Below, piece by piece: positions 55,946-64,000 of a stretch of 64,000 nt of DNA. How positions within the stretch are numbered: the stretch's first letter is position 1; each line of letters begins with the position of its first letter. Position numbers and translations under genes: made by a program. The DNA is from Paenarthrobacter sp. AR 02. Its GTDB lineage: Bacteria > Actinomycetota > Actinomycetes > Actinomycetales > Micrococcaceae. The DNA lies in contig NZ_JAJUKH010000001.1 of the NCBI RefSeq assembly GCF_021538675.1, positions 1,085,462-1,149,461 of the forward strand, in the 5' to 3' direction. The notes under the pieces were generated by a model. It saw only the letters and a list, made by a program, of their open reading frames with translations. It did not search any database and had not been told where the DNA came from.

Positions 55946-56098
55946 GGTGCTCCTCAGGTTGGTGGAGGGGTGATGCTTCAATCCTGCGGGCCCCTGATGT
56001 CCGTCCAGCCATGCTGAATCGCCCTAAAGAATGGGCAATCTGACCATTTGACTGCCGATCTGACTGCGACCTCGGGCGGGATCTATGTGCGCTATACG

Positions 56099-56119
56099 CA
56101 TTAACAAATGTTTTTAATG
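56099..56119. promoter_or_regulatory. Candidate operator between hom and the permease
   Basis: CATTAA-N9-TTAATG forms a dyad in an AT-rich part of the 287-bp divergent spacer between the hom operon and the amino-acid permease. One of the nearby IclR or Lrp regulators might bind here. Confidence 0.45.
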
Positions 56120-56232
56120 ACCACTCAGCGGGATTCTGTGTTACCTTCATCACTACAAACGCCATCCTGGCACCCCGACCCCGGACTTCAAGGCGTACCG
56201 TTCGCATCCGACTCATATCCCGGAGACACCAC

Positions 56233-57675
56233 ATGGAATCTTCAGCACCCGTGCAACTTGACCATCAACCTGAGGCGGTCGACGCTCCGGCCGAAACCGG
56301 ACTGCGCCGATCGATGGGGCCACGACACCTCATCATGATCGCGATGGGAGGTGTCATTGGATCCGGTTTGTTCCTGAGCTCCGGCTACACGATCTCCCAG
56401 GCCGGTCCCCTCGGGGCTGTCATCGCCTACTTGGTGGGTGCATTCGTGGTCTACCTCGTGATGGCATGCCTTGGCGAGTTGGCCATCGCCTACCCCGTCT
56501 CAGGTGCCTTCCACATCTACGCATCCCGATCCATCGGCCCAGCCACCGGCTTTGCCACGGCTTGGCTCTACTGGCTCTGCTGGGCAGTGGCCATCGGCTC
56601 GGAATTCACGGCATCAGGGCTCCTCATGCAGCGCTGGTTTCCGGACGTCGAGGTGTGGGTGTGGTGCCTCGTCTTCGCAGCCATGCTGTTCGGATTCAAT
56701 GCCGTATCTTCCAAGTTCTTCGGGGAATCCGAGTTCTGGTTCGCCATCATCAAAGTGGGCGCGATCATTGCCCTGATCGTGTTGGGTGGCGCAGCCCTTT
56801 TTGGATTCCATCCCCTCTCCGATTCCGGCAACCATCCCTTCCTGCTTGAGAACTTCAACACCTCCGGGGGATTGTTCCCCAACGGCTTTACCGGAGTCCT
56901 GGTGACAGCCCTGGCGGTCTTCTACGCCTTCTCCGGATCTGAACTCATTGGCGTGGCGGCCGGGGAGACAACTGATCCCGCGCGGAACATTCCCAAGGCC
57001 ATGCGCAGCACAGTCATCCGGCTGCTGATCTTCTTTGTTGGTGCCATCGCGGTCATTGCCGCAACCGTCCCGTTTGACCAGGTGGGACTGGACGAGAGCC
57101 CCTTCGTGACAGTGTTCTCGTCCGTTGGAATTCCCTATGCCGCTGACATCATGAACTTCGTCATCATCACGGCCCTGCTGTCGGCCGGGAACAGCGGATT
57201 GTTCTCCTGTGCCCGGATGCTCTACTCCTTGGCAGACGAGGGGCATGCGCCGAAGGCTTTGAAAAGGCTCACTCGACGCGGAATACCGCTGGTGGCTCTC
57301 TCGGTCAGCATGGTTGGCGGCATTGCATCGCTGATCAGCAGCGTGGTTGCACCGGAAACCGTGTACCTCGCCTTGGTCTCCGTGGCCGGTTTCGCGGTCG
57401 TCGGTGTGTGGATGTCCATCACTGCGTCCCACTTCTTCCACCGCCGGGCCTTTGTGCGCAACGGCGGAAGCGTGAAGGACCTTGCTTACAAAGCGCCCCT
57501 CTTCCCATTGGTCCCGATCCTGGCCTTCGCGCTCTGCTTGTTTTCGCTGGTGGGCATTGCGTTTGACCCACAGCAGGTCGCCGCCTTGTACTTTGGTGTT
57601 CCTTTTGTCGGGGCTTGCTACGCCTACTTCCACTTCAGGTACCGCCGCCCCGCGAAGTCCAGTCCGGCGTCGTGA
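56233..57675 (+). CDS. Amino-acid permease (APC superfamily, AAT family)
   Basis: This 480-aa permease has about 12 helices. The N-terminal motif G-P-R-H-L-I-M-I-A-M-G-G-V-I-G-S-G-L-F is the substrate-binding region of the AAT family. The third helix region has G-E-L-A-I-A-Y-P-V-S-G-A-F. Relatives import various amino acids with protons. It is divergent from the hom operon and 71 bp before the racemase gene, so its substrate may be homoserine or a related amino acid; this is inference. Confidence 0.92.
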   Translation: MESSAPVQLDHQPEAVDAPAETGLRRSMGPRHLIMIAMGGVIGSGLFLSSGYTISQAGPLGAVIAYLVGAFVVYLVMACLGELAIAYPVSGAFHIYASRSIGPATGFATAWLYWLCWAVAIGSEFTASGLLMQRWFPDVEVWVWCLVFAAMLFGFNAVSSKFFGESEFWFAIIKVGAIIALIVLGGAALFGFHPLSDSGNHPFLLENFNTSGGLFPNGFTGVLVTALAVFYAFSGSELIGVAAGETTDPARNIPKAMRSTVIRLLIFFVGAIAVIAATVPFDQVGLDESPFVTVFSSVGIPYAADIMNFVIITALLSAGNSGLFSCARMLYSLADEGHAPKALKRLTRRGIPLVALSVSMVGGIASLISSVVAPETVYLALVSVAGFAVVGVWMSITASHFFHRRAFVRNGGSVKDLAYKAPLFPLVPILAFALCLFSLVGIAFDPQQVAALYFGVPFVGACYAYFHFRYRRPAKSSPAS

Positions 57676-57746
57676 ATCCACATCCACTGAGCCTCGCGGC
57701 CGGGTCCTTGACCCGGCCGCAAGGTGCTGATTCGGGGGAATTGAAG

Positions 57747-58898
57747 ATGCAGGTCGTGAACCACCAGCCAAGGATCGAAAACCTTGCCAGCTGGCTCGAA
57801 ATCAACGGCAACGCCTTCGAGTCCAATGTCCGGACGGTGCTGGGAATGCTGCAGGACCGGGCCATGCTCTGCGCCGTGGTCAAGTCCGACGCGTACGGCC
57901 ACGGGGCCGGCCTCCTGATTCCTTTCCTGGTGCGCCTGGGCGTGCCGTACATCGGTGTGGGCTCGAATTCCGAAGCAGAGGCGGCTCGCGCCAATGGCTA
58001 CACAGGGAGGTTGTTGCGGGTCCGCGCTGCTGCGCCCCAGGAAATAGCCGCGGCCATGGCCCATGATGTGGAAGAACTTGTGGCGGATCCTCAGAGTGCT
58101 TGGGAAATGAGCCGGATTGCCGCCGAGACCGGACGGAAGATCAGGATCCACCTGGACATCAACTCCTCCGGCATGAGCAGGCACAGCCTGGACGTATCGT
58201 CGCCGCTGGGCCGGGCCAGTGCCGTGGCAGTAGTTGGCCATCCGCAGTTGGAGCTCGCTGGGATCATGACCCATTTCCCCTTGGACGATGTTGAACACAT
58301 TGAGCAAGGGCTGTCGCGCTTCAAGGCCGAGTCCATGGCCGTTTTGCGATTGGCAAAGGTGCCCCGCAGCCAGGTTCTGCTCCATACAGCAAATTCGTTT
58401 GCCACGCTGAATGCGCCGGCAACCTGGCTGGACATGGTGCGGACAGGGGCCGTTCTATACGGCGATTCGGACCCAAGCCACCCGGGGTTCCGGCGCTGCC
58501 TGGCCTTCAAGGCGCGGATCGGATCCGTGAACCATTATCCGGCGGGAAGCAGGGTGGGCTACGGCCACACTCATACCCTGCAATCGGATTCAAAGCTGGC
58601 CACCGTCACGGCGGGGTACGGCGACGGATACCGGCGTGCACTTGGCGTGGGCGGATCCGTTGTGGTGCGTGGCCAGCGGGTGCCGGTTGTTGATGCAATC
58701 TCCATGAATTCCATGGTGATCGACGTCTCCGCAGTGCTGGAGGCGCGGCCAGGTGACGAAGTGGTGCTGTTCGGCAGCCAGAATGGCGCGGAAATTTCCG
58801 TAGGGGAACTGGAGTCGGCAAATCGCGGGATACTCGCGGACCTGTACACGGTGTGGGCGAAGGACTCCCGAGTCCTTGTGGCAGACACGCCCATGTGA
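57747..58898 (+). CDS. Alanine racemase-like PLP enzyme
   Basis: This 383-aa fold-type III PLP enzyme has the lysine motif A-V-V-K-S-D-A-Y-G-H-G near residue 47 and the C-terminal barrel with G-Y-G-D-G-Y-R-R-A near 295, which provides the catalytic-tyrosine region. It could be a normal alanine racemase or a broader amino-acid racemase. Its place downstream of the permease suggests a catabolic substrate, for example D-homoserine. ATG 57747 follows GGGGGAA; the frame extends 44 codons upstream into the permease gene without support. Confidence 0.85.
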   Translation: MQVVNHQPRIENLASWLEINGNAFESNVRTVLGMLQDRAMLCAVVKSDAYGHGAGLLIPFLVRLGVPYIGVGSNSEAEAARANGYTGRLLRVRAAAPQEIAAAMAHDVEELVADPQSAWEMSRIAAETGRKIRIHLDINSSGMSRHSLDVSSPLGRASAVAVVGHPQLELAGIMTHFPLDDVEHIEQGLSRFKAESMAVLRLAKVPRSQVLLHTANSFATLNAPATWLDMVRTGAVLYGDSDPSHPGFRRCLAFKARIGSVNHYPAGSRVGYGHTHTLQSDSKLATVTAGYGDGYRRALGVGGSVVVRGQRVPVVDAISMNSMVIDVSAVLEARPGDEVVLFGSQNGAEISVGELESANRGILADLYTVWAKDSRVLVADTPM

Positions 58899-58933
58899 GA
58901 ATGGCGTGAGCGCGTGGTGGAAGGAGTGGATTT

Positions 58934-59704
58934 GTGGATACATCACCCGAAGCGTCCTCTTTGGCCCAAGGCCTTCGCCTCGTTCGCCTGATCACGGACC
59001 GCGAAAAGCAGGGCCGTCAGCTCCTGGGCGTCTCTCAACTGGCCGCCGAATTGGATATGGAGCAAAGCAGGGTTTCCCGCTTGGCCCAGGAGTTGTGTGA
59101 TCTTGGCTTGCTGGAACGGGTGGACAGGGGCCCGTTCCGCGCGGGCTCGGGCTTCCTGGGCCTGGCAGCTTCGCTCAACAGCGGCTGGGTGCAGAAGTCA
59201 CGGGCAAAGCTGGAGGAGCTGGTCTCCGCCTTTGGCTTGCGATCGCGGCTCTCCGTCCGCGACGGAGTCAGGGTCCTCCTCTTGCGTGCATCCACGAACA
59301 ACTCATTCCCGGGCGGCTACGCAAAGCCGGGTATGGTGACGCCCGTCTGGTGCACCGGAGCGGGCAGGGCCTTGCTGTGGGATCACTCGCCCAATGAGCT
59401 GGAATCCCTTCTCCGCGACGTGAATTTCATCGGTGTGGGCGGTCCCGCGGCGGCACATTCCGCGCCGGAAGTCCGTGACCTCATGGACCGTGACAAGTCC
59501 CGCGGATTTGTTGTCGCCGCCGAGGAATTCGAGCATGACGTGTGGGAATTGGCCGTACCGGTCCGGGCCGACGGCGGGAACATCGTCGCCGCCCTTAGCG
59601 TCCTGGGCAACCGTTCCAGTATCGAGAAGGCGGCGCCGGAAATCGCCGGAGTGCTCCATGAAACATCCCAAGGACTTGGTGCCCACGGCACGGTACTGAC
59701 TTAG
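58934..59704 (+). CDS. IclR-family transcriptional regulator
   Basis: This 256-aa regulator has a winged helix (L-L-G-V-S-Q-L-A-A-E-L, then S-R-V-S-R-L-A-Q-E-L) at residues 30-65 and an IclR effector domain with T-P-V-W-C-T-G-A-G-R-A near residue 140. GTG 58934 is the start. It lies 35 bp after the racemase and is probably in the same transcript as the permease and racemase. Its stop overlaps that of the convergent second IclR gene by three bases. Confidence 0.92.
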   Translation: MDTSPEASSLAQGLRLVRLITDREKQGRQLLGVSQLAAELDMEQSRVSRLAQELCDLGLLERVDRGPFRAGSGFLGLAASLNSGWVQKSRAKLEELVSAFGLRSRLSVRDGVRVLLLRASTNNSFPGGYAKPGMVTPVWCTGAGRALLWDHSPNELESLLRDVNFIGVGGPAAAHSAPEVRDLMDRDKSRGFVVAAEEFEHDVWELAVPVRADGGNIVAALSVLGNRSSIEKAAPEIAGVLHETSQGLGAHGTVLT

Positions 59705-60480
59705 GGCCGGTGTGGAGACGCGGCCGGGCCACCCACCATTGCTTCCAGCCACTCGCACCATGAGCGGAGTGCCATGGCGTGGCTTTCACGTTGCGGCTCA
59801 ACCCGCGTCCTGGGGCCAACGATCTGGAGCGCGGCAACGATCTCATTTTTGAAATCGCGGACTGGCGCGGCCAGTGAATAGAGTCCGGGTTCGGCTTCTT
59901 CATCAACGATCGAGTACCCGCGTGCCCGGGCTTGGTTGAGCCGGTCCAGGAAGTCGTCCACGGAAGAGGGCGTGTTGGGTCCGTGCTTGACGAATTCCAC
60001 GGTCTTGAAAAGCGTCCGGACTTCATCATCCGGCGCATCCCAGAGGAGCGCCTGGCCGGCGTCACTGCAGTAGGCCGGATAGGGCCGGCCCAGCCAGGAA
60101 CCCACCAGGTTGGCGCTGGCAGGTACCTGCTCGCCAATGGTGACCGTACTGTTTCCGCTCAGCACGCCCAGGAAGCAAGCTTCGTTGGTTTCGGCGGCCA
60201 ATCCTTCCAGCGCGGAGAGTCCGTCGGTCTTCAGTCGTTGCTCGGTGACCAGCTGGGCGTCTGCCAGGACTGACCAGTCCAAGCGGTACTCCCTGTTGTC
60301 GGTGCGGGCAAGGAAGCCCTCCTGCAAAGCCCCCTTGAGGCTTCGGGAAACCTGGCTGCGGTCCTTCTCCAGGTGGGCAGCGACGTCGGCAACCGTACCG
60401 CCGTCGTGCCCTTGCGCGTGGCGCGCCCCCACCGCAAGGATGGCCATCATCCCGCGGCCCATGCTGGAGGTCTTTGACAT
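59701..60480 (-). CDS. IclR-family transcriptional regulator
   Basis: This 259-aa regulator has a winged helix (V-A-D-V-A-A-H-L, then S-Q-V-S-R-S-L-K-G-A-L) in the first 60 residues and an effector domain with Y-P-A-Y-C-S-D-A-G-Q-A near residue 140. It resembles the neighbouring IclR gene in layout but is clearly diverged. It follows the cyclase gene by 25 bp and should belong to the leftward yqfO-like/cyclase/iclR operon. Confidence 0.92.
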   Translation of the reverse strand: MSKTSSMGRGMMAILAVGARHAQGHDGGTVADVAAHLEKDRSQVSRSLKGALQEGFLARTDNREYRLDWSVLADAQLVTEQRLKTDGLSALEGLAAETNEACFLGVLSGNSTVTIGEQVPASANLVGSWLGRPYPAYCSDAGQALLWDAPDDEVRTLFKTVEFVKHGPNTPSSVDDFLDRLNQARARGYSIVDEEAEPGLYSLAAPVRDFKNEIVAALQIVGPRTRVEPQRESHAMALRSWCEWLEAMVGGPAASPHRP

Positions 60481-60505
60481 GGAACGAGTCTAGCGACTCG
60501 CAGCC

Positions 60506-61246
60506 CTAGTGAATGGCGAAGACCCTTGCCGGGAAGCCGCTCCCGTCCAGGGGTTTGGCCCAGCTTGCCACCAGGACGCCACCGGATTCCGGCAGGCCGT
60601 CAAGATGCGCCAGGAGTTCGATCTGCCATTTGTCCTGTGCAAGGACGTAGGTTTCCAGGCTGAAGTCCTGCCGGGACGTGGCCATGCCAGGGTCCGTGTC
60701 GGTCTGTTCGTGTCCAACCGCAGCCACTCCCCGCTCTTCGATCAGGCACTGGAGGACCTCTTGCGACCACCCGGGAGTATGGCTCGTTCCGGATTCGTCC
60801 TTGTTGGCCATGGCCTCAGGGTCGGGCCACCGTTGGCTCCATCCTGTGCGGAGGGCGACGAACGAACCAGCGGGAATGGTGCCGCATCGTGATTCCCAAT
60901 CCTTGATGTCGCCCAGTGTGGGCGTGGCATCAGGGTCCCTGCGCACGCGGTGGCTGATGTCCAAGACAACCAGCGGAAGCACCATCTGGTCCACGGGTAT
61001 CTGGTCCAGGGTCCGGCCACCACGCACAAAATGCGATGGCGGATCCACGTGGGTACCCCATTGGCCCACTATTGAGTAGCGGTGGGCCGTGAAGCCGTCG
61101 CCCTTCTCCATATCGAAGAGCGCCTCGCGGGATTCATCCGGGAAAGCAGCAAACCGGGGCTGGCCGGGATGGAACGCGTGGGTGAGGTCCGTGAACGTTC
61201 GGTCGCGGAGCAGCGGCGCGAGTTCCTGCCAGAGTCCTGTGGTCAT
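60506..61246 (-). CDS. Cyclase-family metal-dependent hydrolase
   Basis: This 246-aa protein belongs to the cyclase/kynurenine-formamidase family, whose members hydrolyse N-formyl, amide or lactam bonds with a metal centre. The family motif H-x-G-T-H-x-D-x-P-x-H appears as Q-W-G-T-H-V-D-P-P-S-H near residue 69, with glutamine at the first histidine, a metal ligand in characterised members. Other family residues (G-H-E-Q-T-D near 180) are present. ATG 61246 overlaps the stop of the upstream gene (ATGA). The substrate is unknown. Confidence 0.85.
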   Translation of the reverse strand: MTTGLWQELAPLLRDRTFTDLTHAFHPGQPRFAAFPDESREALFDMEKGDGFTAHRYSIVGQWGTHVDPPSHFVRGGRTLDQIPVDQMVLPLVVLDISHRVRRDPDATPTLGDIKDWESRCGTIPAGSFVALRTGWSQRWPDPEAMANKDESGTSHTPGWSQEVLQCLIEERGVAAVGHEQTDTDPGMATSRQDFSLETYVLAQDKWQIELLAHLDGLPESGGVLVASWAKPLDGSGFPARVFAIH

Positions 61247-61692
61247 GACGCCACCCGGCTTTCGCCTACGGGGGTCAGCACGCTGCTGGAGACGTTCAGG
61301 GGACCGGACACTTCGATCACCGGGACCTCCCAAGGGTGGATGTCCACAATCCGCTGGACCAGGCGGTGAACGGCGTCTTCATCCAGGCAGTCATCAAAGT
61401 AGGAGGTGAAGACGAAGGTCGGCGAGATGGTCCGTTGCCCCACGCTTCCCAGCGTGGGGTTTGCCCCTTCAGCAACGGTGAAACCCTCGTAACCCACGGA
61501 GGACTCGAAGACGTGGTGGTAGTTTCCGAACCCGCCCAGCTCGGGGCACTCCGTAAGCTCCTGCAGAAGGGATGAGATGCCGCTGTCCGCTTCCAAGGCG
61601 GCGAGGTTGCCTCCGGCCAGTTGGGTCATGGTTTCGACCCGGATGGGCCAGTGGATGCGGAGCTTTCGCACCGGTTTCAATTGGATCTTCAT
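61243..61692 (-). CDS. Standalone NIF3/YqfO C-domain-like protein
   Basis: This 149-aa protein matches the PII/CutA-like domain found inserted in NIF3/YqfO proteins: G-F-G-N-Y-H-H-V-F-E-S-S, then A-E-G-A-N-P-T-L-G-S-V-G and near the end D-I-H-P-W-E-V-P, corresponding to the H-P-Y-E-E-P of the family. The surrounding NIF3 metal-binding domain is absent. Function of the isolated domain is unknown. ATG 61692 follows GGAAGG. It is the first gene of the leftward operon with the cyclase and an IclR regulator. Confidence 0.65.
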   Translation of the reverse strand: MKIQLKPVRKLRIHWPIRVETMTQLAGGNLAALEADSGISSLLQELTECPELGGFGNYHHVFESSVGYEGFTVAEGANPTLGSVGQRTISPTFVFTSYFDDCLDEDAVHRLVQRIVDIHPWEVPVIEVSGPLNVSSSVLTPVGESRVAS

Positions 61693-61755
61693 GGGAGGAG
61701 CCTTCCGTGGGTGTGCCTTCTGAGAGCCATAGTGGCACAAGGTGACGTTCATTAC

Positions 61756-61773
61756 AAGCATATGTATTTGCTT
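61756..61773. promoter_or_regulatory. Candidate operator between the yqfO-like operon and the aminopeptidase
   Basis: AAGCA-N8-TGCTT dyad in an AT-rich stretch within the 177-bp divergent spacer. The IclR regulator of the leftward operon could bind here. Confidence 0.4.
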
Positions 61774-61869
61774 ATATTGCACACGGCTGGGATTTGCGGC
61801 TCAAGGACGGGGTCACTTCCCCTGTACAGCCGCCCGGCCGCCGTCCCGAGCGGGGCTAGACTCGGGGGC

Positions 61870-63177
61870 ATGCCTTCGAATGCCTCAGCCGCAGTTGACC
61901 ACATCAAGGACCTTGGCGCTTACGTTTCGGCGTCTCCCTCGAGCTTCCACGCCGTGCACGAGGCCGCGCGGCGGCTGGACGATGCCGGCTTTACTTCCCT
62001 GGACGAACTGCAACCGTGGGAGGGGGGCGCTGGCAGGTTCTATGTGATCCGGGATGGTGCACTCATCGCGTGGGTGACCCCCGAAAACGCAGGCCCCACC
62101 ACCGGATTCAACATCCTGGGTGCACACACCGACTCGCCTTCCTTCAAGCTCAAGCCCAAGCCCACTACGGGAAAATACGGATGGCTCCAGGCCGGCGTCG
62201 AGGTTTATGGCGGACCGCTCCTGAACTCCTGGCTGGACCGCGAACTGGAGCTCGCGGGGCGTTTGGTACTGCACGATGGCACGCAGCACCTGACCGCCAC
62301 GGGACCCCTTCTGCGCTTCCCGCAATTGGCCATTCACCTGGACCGTGGGGTCAACGACAACGGCCTGCACCTGTCCAAGCAGCAACACATGAATCCCGTC
62401 TTTGGACAAGGAGACCCTGCAGGCGAGGATCTCCTGGCACTGCTGGCCGAACGCGTCGAGGGCGCCACTGTTGATGCCGCGGACATCGGCGGATACGACG
62501 TCGTGGTTGCAGACACGCAGGCCCCCGCGGTTTTCGGGGCCAAGAGTGAGTTCTTTGCGTCTGGGCGGATGGACAACCTTTCCTCCACACACGCTGGCCT
62601 GGTGGCCTTGATGGGGCATGCTGCAGCCGCCCCGAGTGACGGCCCGATTGCCGTCCTTGCAGCCTTTGACCATGAAGAGATCGGGTCCAACTCCCGCTCA
62701 GGTGCCTGCGGGCCGTTGCTGGAGGACATCCTGGTGCGCATCTCTGACGGTCTCGGCGCTTCGGTGAGCCAGCGGCGACAGGCGCTGGCGGCGTCGTTCT
62801 GCGTTTCCGCGGATGCTGGCCACGCCGTCCACCCGAACTACGCGGAAAAGCACGATCCCGCCAACAAGCCGGTGCTCAACGGCGGCCCCTTGCTGAAGAT
62901 CAACGCCAACCAGCGTTACGCCACGGATGCCACCGGCGCCGCCCTGTGGGCGCGTCTGTGCAAGGAATCCAACGTGCCGTACCAGGAATACGTGTCAAAC
63001 AACGACCTGCCCTGCGGTTCCACCATCGGTCCGCTGACCGCCACCCGCCTCGGCATCAGGACTGTGGACGTGGGCATTCCGCTGCTGTCCATGCACTCGG
63101 CGCGGGAGCTCTGCGGCGTGGAAGATCCCAAGAGCCTCGCGACAGTTTCGCAATTGTTCTTTGGGAGCACCCTCTAA
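61870..63177 (+). CDS. M18 family aminopeptidase
   Basis: This 435-aa zinc aminopeptidase has the M18 motifs: L-G-A-H-T-D-S-P-S-F near residue 80 (zinc-binding His and bridging Asp region), D-N-G-L-H-L-S, A-F-D-H-E-E-I-G-S (catalytic Glu pair) near 265, and C-terminal S-M-H-S-A-R-E-L (zinc-binding His). Such enzymes remove N-terminal residues, often acidic or aspartyl ones. ATG 61870 is used; the long frame upstream has no support. It is divergent from the yqfO-like operon. Confidence 0.95.
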   Translation: MPSNASAAVDHIKDLGAYVSASPSSFHAVHEAARRLDDAGFTSLDELQPWEGGAGRFYVIRDGALIAWVTPENAGPTTGFNILGAHTDSPSFKLKPKPTTGKYGWLQAGVEVYGGPLLNSWLDRELELAGRLVLHDGTQHLTATGPLLRFPQLAIHLDRGVNDNGLHLSKQQHMNPVFGQGDPAGEDLLALLAERVEGATVDAADIGGYDVVVADTQAPAVFGAKSEFFASGRMDNLSSTHAGLVALMGHAAAAPSDGPIAVLAAFDHEEIGSNSRSGACGPLLEDILVRISDGLGASVSQRRQALAASFCVSADAGHAVHPNYAEKHDPANKPVLNGGPLLKINANQRYATDATGAALWARLCKESNVPYQEYVSNNDLPCGSTIGPLTATRLGIRTVDVGIPLLSMHSARELCGVEDPKSLATVSQLFFGSTL

Positions 63178-63251
63178 GCCAAAGCCTCAAGCACTCATTT
63201 CAAGGGTGTTGCGGAAGTTCCCCTGAGGAAACTTTGGATGCCTAAAGGTTT

Positions 63252-63292
63252 ACATTTTGTGCGTCTCTCTGTTTTCGGGAAGCACAAAATGT
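63252..63292. promoter_or_regulatory. 11-bp inverted repeat upstream of the second permease
   Basis: ACATTTTGTGC (63252-63262) and its exact complement GCACAAAATGT (63282-63292) with a 19-base spacer, 109 bp before the permease start. Not followed by a T-run, so more likely an operator than a terminator. Confidence 0.55.
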
Positions 63293-63401
63293 TCGGTTGC
63301 ACAGGAAAGTCGTCGGTGTAGCAGGTTAACGTGATTGAGTCATGTGGCCCGTGGCACACCACAGTGGCCAACCTCCAAGACCTGAAGGACGGCGCCGATC
63401 C

Positions 63402-64000
63402 ATGCACGCTGACCAACAACTATCGAAGTCCCTGAAGCCCCGACACCTCTCCATGATCGCCATCGCCGGCGTCATCGGAGCCGGCTTGTTCGTCGGCTCC
63501 GGCGCTGCCATCCAGCAGGCCGGTCCGGGCATCCTCGTGGCATACCTGGCCGCAGGCCTGGTAGTCATCCTCGTCATGCGCATGCTCGGTGAAATGGCTG
63601 CGGCGAACCCGGAAACAGGCTCGTTTTCCACATACGCAGACAAGGCCCTCGGCCGCTGGGCGGGCTTTAGTATTGGCTGGCTCTATGCATGGTTCTGGAT
63701 CATTGTGCTCGGTATCGAAGCGACGGCCGGTGCCGCCATCATGCACCGCTGGGTTCCCGGCGTCGATCAGTGGGTCTGGGCGTTGGTCCTCATGGTCCTG
63801 CTGACACTGACCAACCTCGGTTCGGTGAAGTCCTACGGTGAGTTCGAATTCTGGTTCGCTTCCATCAAGGTCGCAGCCATTGTCATCTTCCTTCTGGCGG
63901 GCATCGCCGCGATCCTTGGTCTGATGCCGGGCGTGTCCGCTCCGGGCGTCAGCAACCTCCTGGACCAGGGTGGATTCATGCCCAACGGCCCCGGAGCCGT
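63402..64000 (+). CDS. Amino-acid permease, 5' part (runs off the window)
   Basis: The first 199 codons of an AAT-family (APC superfamily) permease, beginning M-H-A-D-Q-Q-L-S-K-S-L-K-P-R-H-L-S. The motif I-A-G-V-I-G-A-G-L-F-V-G-S-G near residue 20 and the G-E-M-A-A-A-N-P-E-T-G-S-F segment near 60 are typical. It resembles GABA, proline and asparagine permeases; the substrate cannot be read here. The frame is open to the end of the window. The Shine-Dalgarno sequence (AAGGA) is somewhat far from ATG 63402. Confidence 0.92.
   Translation, partial: MHADQQLSKSLKPRHLSMIAIAGVIGAGLFVGSGAAIQQAGPGILVAYLAAGLVVILVMRMLGEMAAANPETGSFSTYADKALGRWAGFSIGWLYAWFWIIVLGIEATAGAAIMHRWVPGVDQWVWALVLMVLLTLTNLGSVKSYGEFEFWFASIKVAAIVIFLLAGIAAILGLMPGVSAPGVSNLLDQGGFMPNGPGA

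Overview
The window is the chromosomal replication-origin region, plus about 57 kb of one flank, of a high-GC actinobacterium. Gene order and protein sequences point to the Arthrobacter/Paenarthrobacter group (Micrococcaceae): gyrB'-dciA(DUF721)-recF-gnd-dnaN-dnaA | rpmH-rnpA-yidD-yidC-jag-rsmG-parA-parB, then trxA-trxB-pseudokinase-murJ-NUDIX-pcnA. The taxonomic call comes from reading the proteins, not from a database search.

Layout. (1) 1-6208: leftward origin genes gyrB (first codons only), dciA, recF, gnd, dnaN and dnaA. DnaA boxes lie on both sides of dnaA (4224-4786 and 6209-6670). (2) 6671-12271: rightward rpmH, rnpA, yidD, yidC, jag, rsmG, parA, parB. (3) 12272-17802: a 5.5-kb stretch with no convincing gene. 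It holds seven perfect and one near-perfect ParB parS sites, two DnaA-box clusters and a seven-unit 32-bp tandem repeat. This is the most unusual part of the window. (4) 17803-25941: thioredoxin system, a membrane pseudokinase separate from MurJ, MurJ, NUDIX, CCA-adding enzyme, phosphatase. (5) 25942-34823: a gap with two candidate small ORFs, a GT87 glycosyltransferase, a CrtI-like oxidoreductase, an NmrA/HxlR divergent pair, and an ABC exporter divergent from a two-component system. (6) 34824-42924: secreted GH31 glycosidase, lipoprotein PBP, ABC-F protein, and a second copy of the 32-bp repeat family. (7) 42925-51567: DeoR/MFS pair, two PAP2 proteins (one fused to a lipid kinase), a four-gene ABC/two-component operon, and a broken HAD gene. 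(8) 51640-64000: an amino-acid catabolic region with Lrp, aspartase, aldehyde dehydrogenase, homoserine dehydrogenase, permease, alanine-racemase-like enzyme and two IclR regulators; then a cyclase/YqfO-like pair, an M18 aminopeptidase and the start of a second permease.

How the genes work together. Regions 1-3 are the initiation and segregation hub: DnaA, the clamp, DciA, RecF and gyrase act at oriC, and ParA/ParB act at parS sites spread over about 7 kb. The MurJ/pseudokinase pair corresponds to the fused mycobacterial MviN. In region 8 the overlapping hom-aldh-aspA genes make a short chemical route, homoserine to aspartate semialdehyde to aspartate to fumarate plus ammonia. A divergent permease and a racemase suggest uptake and use of L- and possibly D-homoserine or a related amino acid. 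That pathway assignment is inference.
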